Source of the DNA: Serratia microhaemolytica
Lineage (GTDB): Bacteria; Pseudomonadota; Gammaproteobacteria; Enterobacterales; Enterobacteriaceae
NCBI RefSeq assembly: GCF_004011885.1
Contig: NZ_SBEF01000001.1
Span: 1 to 64,000 of the forward strand
Direction: 5' to 3'
Length of the DNA: 64,000 bases
Shown here: one piece after another, positions 59,323 through 64,000 of the stretch
How the letters are laid out: every line of letters starts with the position of its first letter
Numbering within the stretch: position 1 is the stretch's first letter
Position numbers and translations under genes: made by a program
The notes under the pieces: model-generated
What the model was told of the DNA's origin: nothing
The model's input: the letters and a program-made list of their open reading frames with translations, nothing else
Database searches by the model: none

Positions 59323-59411
59323 CTATTCCCCGTTGTTGCGGGGATGAACCTGAAAATTGCGTAGCAATGAAATTGACACTATCTGTTCCCCGCATTGGCG
59401 GGGATGAAAAA
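59323..59411 (+). CRISPR. I-E mini-array 2: two degenerate repeats, one 31-nt spacer
   Basis: Repeat 1 (59323-59351) has CCCCGT-tgtt-GCGGGG (T-G wobble) then ATGAACCT. Repeat 2 (59383-59411) has CCCCGC-attg-GCGGGG then ATGAAAAA. Start-to-start is 60 nt. The orientation is the same as mini-array 1 and the cas genes. Confidence 0.85.
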
Positions 59412-59703
59412 ATTGCTGACAAAAACCAGAGGATATACCACGCGCGATATCAAAAAATCGGTGACTGATCGACAACAAATGTTAATAGCGATTGTTACTT
59501 ATCTCAACAGAGGTAACTCATCTTTGCTCGCTTGAGATAATTATCACACTTGATGACGAATATATTGCAAACACTGCCAATCAATTCACCCTGTTTAAGC
59601 AAATGTGATAGTCAAATATACTCAACCGCATTCATCTGGCCGCTATCACTATTCGTTTTATAACTATTCTTTTTTGTCACGCGATTGACGAACAATAAAT
59701 CAA

Positions 59704-60759
59704 CTAGTTTGCACACATGTTATTAGCCGCAGGACGCATAAAAGCTAACGCCTGCTCCACTGTCGCCACACTAGCCCCTGGTTTGTGAGCATGTTCACTC
59801 AAATGACGACGCCACTGCCGAGCACCCGGTATCCCCTGAAACAACCCAAGAATATGACGCGTTATGTGGCTAAGATAGGTTCCTTTTGCCAACTCTCGTT
59901 CAATATAGGGGTAGAGCGCCTCAACAACCGCAATATTGTCGATTATCGGCTGATTAGCGGAAAAAATCCTGTTATCCACTTGTGCTAATAGACTGGGATT
60001 CTGATATGCCTCACGGCCAACCATCACGCCATCAACATACTGCAGGTGCTGTTCTGCCTCTGCCAATGTTTTGATGCCGCCATTGATCGCAATCGTCAAA
60101 GTGGGGAAATCACGCTTAAGTTGATAAACACGCGGATAATCTAATGGGGGAATTTCACGGTTCTCTTTTGGACTTAATCCTGAAAGCCAAGCTTTACGAG
60201 CGTGGATAGTGAACATATCACACCCACCATGCTCAGCCACCGTGGCAACAAAATCGCACAAAAAAGCGTAGCTATCCTGATGATCAATGCCAATACGGGT
60301 TTTGACTGTTACCGGAATACTCACTGCATCTCGCATCGCTTTGACACAATCCGCCACCAGCCTTGCCTGCCCCATCAGGCAGGCTCCAAACAGGCCATTT
60401 TGTACACGATCTGAAGGGCAACCAACATTGAGATTGATCTCGTCATAACCGCGTTGCTCGGCCAATTTGGCACAATACGCCAGTGCGCTAGGATCACTGC
60501 CACCCAATTGCAGTGCAACAGGATGCTCTTCCTCGTTGTAAGCTAAATAATCACCTTTGCCATGAATAATCGCACCGGTAGTGACCATCTCACTATAAAG
60601 AAGCGCTTGTTTGCTTAACAAACGGTGGAAGTAACGACAGTGGCGATCACTCCAATCCAACATCGGTGCCACGCTGAAGCGGTGGGCATGGTAACGAGAT
60701 GTTATTTCTCTCTTTTCGATAGATTTCTTTTGAGCGATCGGGGGGATATTCTCGTGCAT
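59704..60759 (-). CDS. dusA: tRNA-dihydrouridine(20/20a) synthase DusA, 351 aa
   Basis: DusA reduces U20/U20a in tRNA with FMN and NADPH. The active-site region [20 protein letters not shown] contains the catalytic Cys, preceded by the flavin-binding [15 protein letters not shown] start. The C-terminal helical domain ([20 protein letters not shown]) is typical of DusA. The N-terminus is about 20 residues longer than E. coli's, and an internal start is possible. Confidence 0.95.
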   Translation of the reverse strand: MHENIPPIAQKKSIEKREITSRYHAHRFSVAPMLDWSDRHCRYFHRLLSKQALLYSEMVTTGAIIHGKGDYLAYNEEEHPVALQLGGSDPSALAYCAKLAEQRGYDEINLNVGCPSDRVQNGLFGACLMGQARLVADCVKAMRDAVSIPVTVKTRIGIDHQDSYAFLCDFVATVAEHGGCDMFTIHARKAWLSGLSPKENREIPPLDYPRVYQLKRDFPTLTIAINGGIKTLAEAEQHLQYVDGVMVGREAYQNPSLLAQVDNRIFSANQPIIDNIAVVEALYPYIERELAKGTYLSHITRHILGLFQGIPGARQWRRHLSEHAHKPGASVATVEQALAFMRPAANNMCAN

Positions 60760-61139
60760 TTTGGGTCGTTTGCCGTATTTTTACTTTATCAGGACACCAT
60801 ACAGCACCCCTGATTCATGGGGTGCTGGGCAAAGGTAACGAAAAAACGGCTCACTATAGCATAGAAACAGGCCAACACGCAGGCAGAACCTCGTATCGCT
60901 GCTGTAGTGTGGGAGAAAACCATGTAAGACTGAGGCATCGATTAGTGGCCTCATAGGCTTAAGTGAAAATAATTTATTGTTTTTTTTGAAAATTACACCA
61001 AGAACAAGAGAGAAATAACAGTCTTGCCTTCCAGATCATGTATTCTATCGGCGTAAAAAAACCCGTCGGAACGGGTTTAGTCATTTGATCAGAGTTTCTC
61101 GACTATGTGGATAGGTAAAAATAGTCTTAACTATCGACT
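60760..61139. other. Intergenic region between dusA and the DUF2335 gene
   Basis: No gene is seen. It holds the dusA promoter (not pinned down) and the terminator at 61052-61078. An AT-rich run lies at 60960-61000. Confidence 0.5.
61052..61078 (-). terminator. Rho-independent terminator after the DUF2335 gene
   Basis: The 8-bp stem AAACCCGT (61059-61066) with ACGGGTTT (61071-61078) is followed on the minus strand by a run of T (the A run 61055-61060 on the plus strand). Confidence 0.85.
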
Positions 61140-61691
61140 TTATTTGTGTTTTTCTTCGGATTCACTTGTCTGTGTTTGCCGCCGCCTACCGAAATGAAAA
61201 ACACTGACTAATGCCACCAGCGTTGTCCCCAAAACAGTGGTGGCAGGCCAATAAGCTCCACTCGCTACCATTGCCAGTGAGACGCCGGACAACACAAGAA
61301 CACACGCGAAGGCGAGTATTTGTCCCCGTTTATCCTTTGATATCGCACCTTCGAGAGCCCGCCGAGTCATCTCATGCCGGTGGTTTTGTTCGCTTTTTGC
61401 CATGCCAACAATTTCTTTAGCCAGCCCGGGCGTTACTCTCTCATACCTTGCAAGTTCCTCAGCGTCGGGGAGTGGGCCTGTCCTCATTCTGGAGACCTTC
61501 ATCATTACTCCCACACCATCAGGCGATTCGGTAATTCTTTCTATTAATTCAGGATCACTACTTGCGTCTTGCATCAATAACGCAGCTGTTCCATCAACAG
61601 CTTCGTGGACTGCTTCAGTCCGAGTAACTGGTGCCTGCTTTGATGGTCTTTGTTTAGTTTTGGCAACCGTGTCGTGTTTTCTTCGACTCAT
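61140..61691 (-). CDS. DUF2335-family membrane protein, 183 aa
   Basis: The motif GPLPDAEELARYERVTPGLA followed by EIVGMAKSEQNHRHEMTRRA is the DUF2335 signature. Two C-terminal membrane segments follow (GQILAFACVLVLSGVSLAMV and ATTVLGTTLVALVSVFHF). Function is unknown; genes of this family are common near mobile elements. It overlaps the small upstream gene by 38 nt, so the two are probably co-translated. Confidence 0.85.
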   Translation of the reverse strand: MSRRKHDTVAKTKQRPSKQAPVTRTEAVHEAVDGTAALLMQDASSDPELIERITESPDGVGVMMKVSRMRTGPLPDAEELARYERVTPGLAKEIVGMAKSEQNHRHEMTRRALEGAISKDKRGQILAFACVLVLSGVSLAMVASGAYWPATTVLGTTLVALVSVFHFGRRRQTQTSESEEKHK

Positions 61692-61854
61692 AGGTCTTCA
61701 TCGATTCCCTGAGATAATCCCCAACAACCTTCCAGTCCCCGCCAACCATCTGATAATCAGACGATAATTTTCGGAACTCCTCATATTCACCAGCAGGTTG
61801 TAGATCAAGAATTGAACCGATAGACCGCAATATCCGCTTAGTGGCGTTCTTCAT
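61654..61854 (-). CDS. Small protein upstream of the DUF2335 gene, 66 aa
   Basis: ATG 61854 has GGAGGAG just upstream, which fixes the start despite a longer ORF. The product (MKNATKRILRSIGSILDLQP and EEFRKLSSDYQMVGGDWKVV) is basic and partly helical with no known domain. It overlaps the DUF2335 gene by 38 nt and probably works with it. Confidence 0.75.
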   Translation of the reverse strand: MKNATKRILRSIGSILDLQPAGEYEEFRKLSSDYQMVGGDWKVVGDYLRESMKTYESKKTRHGCQN

Positions 61855-62051
61855 CTGGAACTCCTCCGTTTTGTTTTGCGCTTTCAACAGCACCCTACAG
61901 CGCCATGAGCATCACTCCTCAGGGAGTGTATAATCAAATTCGCTTATGATCAAACCAGCCTATTGTCACAAAGCTGACACGCCTCGATGCATCATGCATT
62001 ATCGTCACTGATTACGCAGCAACGACCAATCTCATCAATCCATTTTTCCTG

Positions 62052-62073
62052 CCAGCAAAAATCTTGCTGGTTT
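62052..62073 (-). terminator. Hairpin downstream of uvrB
   Basis: The perfect 7-bp stem CCAGCAA (62052-62058) with TTGCTGG (62064-62070) lies 57 nt after the uvrB stop. The U tract is weak on the uvrB strand. Confidence 0.4.
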
Positions 62074-62127
62074 AACAAGCGCTAAAAACATCGCGTTTTA
62101 CCGCATGTTGATGCCTCTCTGAACAAC

Positions 62128-64000
62128 TTACGACAATGCAATGAACTGCTGACGCAGTTGGTGGATCTCATCGCGCAGTGCCGCCGCCTGTTCAAACTCC
62201 AAATCCTGGGCGTGTGCATACATTTTCGCTTCCAGTTGCTGAATTTTTTGCTCCAACGCTTGTGCAGTTAGTGGCTGATAACTGGGTGAATGCTCCGCCG
62301 CTACCCGACCACGCGTTTTTGCTTTGTTGCTATTAACCGGCTGACCGAGTTGCAAAATGTCATTGATTTTTTTATTCAATCCTTTGGGGACAATATTATG
62401 GGTCTGGTTGTAGTTCTGCTGTTTGATCCGACGGCGCTCTGTTTCACCGATCGCCTTCGCCATAGATTCGGTGATCTTGTCGCCATAGAGGATCGCTTTG
62501 CCATCGAGATTACGCGCAGCACGACCAATGGTCTGAATCAATGAGCGCTCTGAACGCAGAAAACCCTCTTTATCGGCATCCAAAATAGCAACCAGCGATA
62601 CCTCCGGCATATCCAACCCTTCACGCAGCAGGTTGATCCCGACCAGTACATCAAACTCACCCAGCCGCAAATCACGAATAATTTCCACCCGCTCCACGGT
62701 ATCGATATCCGAATGTAGATAACGTACCCGTGTGCCGTGCTCTTCCAGATATTCAGTTAAATCTTCCGCCATTCGTTTGGTTAATGTGGTGACTAATACG
62801 CGCTGATCTTTTGCACTGCGTTGGCGAATTTCACTGAGTAGATCATCAACCTGTGTTGATACAGGCCGTACTTCCACCAGTGGATCCAACAATCCGGTGG
62901 GGCGCACCACCTGATCAATCACCTCTCCACCGGACTTTTCCAACTCATACTTACCGGGGGTCGCAGAAACATAGATGGTCTGCGGTGCGAGTGCTTCAAA
63001 TTCCTCGAAACGCATTGGCCGGTTATCCAGTGCAGACGGCAGACGAAACCCATACTCGACCAGTGTCTCTTTGCGTGATCGGTCGCCTTTATACATTCCG
63101 CCGATTTGTGGAATGGTAACATGCGACTCATCCACCACCAGTAATCCATCGGCGGGCAGGTAGTCGAACAGTGTTGGTGGCGGTTCCCCTTCCTCTCGAC
63201 CAGAGAGATAGCGTGAATAGTTTTCAATGCCGGAACAGTAGCCCAACTCATTCATCATCTCCAGATCGAACTGGGTACGCTGTGCTAGCCGCTGCTCTTC
63301 GACCAGTTTGTGGTTGGCCAGCAGCACTTGCCGCCGTTGTGCCAACTCCAGTTTAATCGCTTCCATCGCTTCAACGATGCGATCTCGCGGTGTGACGTAG
63401 TGTGTTTTCGGGTAAATGGTAAATCGCTGCACGGTCTGGATCATCTGCCCGGTCAGCGGATCGAACAGCGATAGACGCTCGACCTCCTCATCGAACAACT
63501 CTACCCGCAGTGCCAATTCATCCGACTCTGCCGGAAAGATATCTATCACTTCACCACGCACCCGGAAAGTTGCGCGTTGAAATACCTGGTCGTTACGGGT
63601 GTATTGCAGCTCCGCCAAACGACGCAGAATAGCCCGCTGGTCGATCAACATCCCCTGCGTTAAATGCAGCATCATCTTTAAATAGAGATCGGGATCTCCG
63701 AGACCATAAATGGCGGATACCGAGGCGACAACCACCACGTCACGCCGTTCTAGCAGCGCTTTGGTGGCAGAGAGCCGCATCTGTTCGATATGCTCATTGA
63801 CCGACGCATCCTTCTCAATAAAGGTATCCGAGCTGGGTACATAGGCTTCTGGCTGATAGTAGTCGTAATAGGAGACAAAATACTCAACGGCATTTTCTGG
63901 GAAGAAGGCTTTCATTTCACCATAGAGCTGGGCTGCCAGGGTCTTGTTCGGTGCCAACACCATTGTTGGGCGATTGAGATCAGCTATCACATTGGCGATG
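62128..64000 (-). CDS. uvrB: UvrABC excision nuclease subunit B (5' end beyond window)
   Basis: UvrB is the helicase-like damage-verification subunit of nucleotide excision repair. The frame is open to the window edge; about 624 of 670 residues are seen, and the Walker A motif and the first part lie outside. Seen: [20 protein letters not shown], the beta-hairpin region ([20 protein letters not shown]), [37 protein letters not shown] and the C-terminal UVR domain ([17 protein letters not shown]). Confidence 0.97.
   Translation of the reverse strand, partial: IANVIADLNRPTMVLAPNKTLAAQLYGEMKAFFPENAVEYFVSYYDYYQPEAYVPSSDTFIEKDASVNEHIEQMRLSATKALLERRDVVVVASVSAIYGLGDPDLYLKMMLHLTQGMLIDQRAILRRLAELQYTRNDQVFQRATFRVRGEVIDIFPAESDELALRVELFDEEVERLSLFDPLTGQMIQTVQRFTIYPKTHYVTPRDRIVEAMEAIKLELAQRRQVLLANHKLVEEQRLAQRTQFDLEMMNELGYCSGIENYSRYLSGREEGEPPPTLFDYLPADGLLVVDESHVTIPQIGGMYKGDRSRKETLVEYGFRLPSALDNRPMRFEEFEALAPQTIYVSATPGKYELEKSGGEVIDQVVRPTGLLDPLVEVRPVSTQVDDLLSEIRQRSAKDQRVLVTTLTKRMAEDLTEYLEEHGTRVRYLHSDIDTVERVEIIRDLRLGEFDVLVGINLLREGLDMPEVSLVAILDADKEGFLRSERSLIQTIGRAARNLDGKAILYGDKITESMAKAIGETERRRIKQQNYNQTHNIVPKGLNKKINDILQLGQPVNSNKAKTRGRVAAEHSPSYQPLTAQALEQKIQQLEAKMYAHAQDLEFEQAAALRDEIHQLRQQFIALS

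Overview
The window comes from an Enterobacterales chromosome of moderate GC content. The argECBGH divergon, focA-pflB-pflA, ppsA, dusA and uvrB are all of enterobacterial type, and the I-F and I-E CRISPR repeats are of the kind seen in Yersinia, Serratia and Pectobacterium relatives. The genus cannot be fixed from sequence alone. Several broken genes, two insertion sequences and unusual gene neighbours show a rearranged, partly decaying accessory genome.

Layout. 1-1.6 kb: tandem copies of a lipoprotein gene (one cut by the window edge, one intact, one broken). 1.65-2.9 kb: a decayed cas6f tail, a leader and a 16-spacer I-F CRISPR array without its cas genes. 3.1-4.8 kb: a PAAR protein and a fimbrial-adhesin-like gene. 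5.6-28.2 kb: a type VI secretion (T6SS) cluster, tssB-tssC-tssK-tssL-ompA-like-vgrG'(truncated)-vgrG(metalloprotease-like)-membrane protein-tssM-tssA-PAAR/effector-tssF-tssG-tssJ. Many genes overlap, as in an operon. tssE, hcp and clpV are not in the window. 28.2-35.5 kb: a scrap zone with an IS1-type remnant, a truncated lantibiotic-dehydratase-like gene with an MFS exporter, an IS5/IS427-type element, 51-bp direct repeats, a pre-toxin fragment, and a second vgrG with a large internal deletion that still carries its toxin-like tail and a candidate immunity gene. 35.6-38.9 kb: PaiB-like, DJ-1/PfpI-like, LysR and RadC-like genes. 39.1-45.1 kb: arginine biosynthesis. 45.2-51.9 kb: ppsA and the anaerobic pyruvate formate-lyase genes. 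51.9-54.6 kb: 2.7 kb with no convincing gene. 54.6-59.4 kb: cas8e-cas7e-cas5e-cas6e without cas3, cse2, cas1 or cas2, followed by two one-spacer mini-arrays. 59.7-64 kb: dusA, a DUF2335 pair and uvrB (cut by the window edge).

The strongest candidate for something unusual is the stripped I-E Cascade. All four crRNA-effector genes are intact, including the Cas6e catalytic residues. Its mini-array repeats differ in sequence yet keep the 6-4-6 hairpin through compensating changes. No nuclease or adaptation gene is present locally. This suggests an RNA-guided binding (regulatory) module rather than an immune system, although a cas3 elsewhere in the genome cannot be excluded. Second in interest are the T6SS effectors: a VgrG ending in an HExxHxxxxxH / Met-turn protease-like domain, a PAAR protein with about 300 residues of unrecognised C-terminus, and a VgrG that has lost most of its gp27-like part but keeps its toxin and candidate immunity gene.
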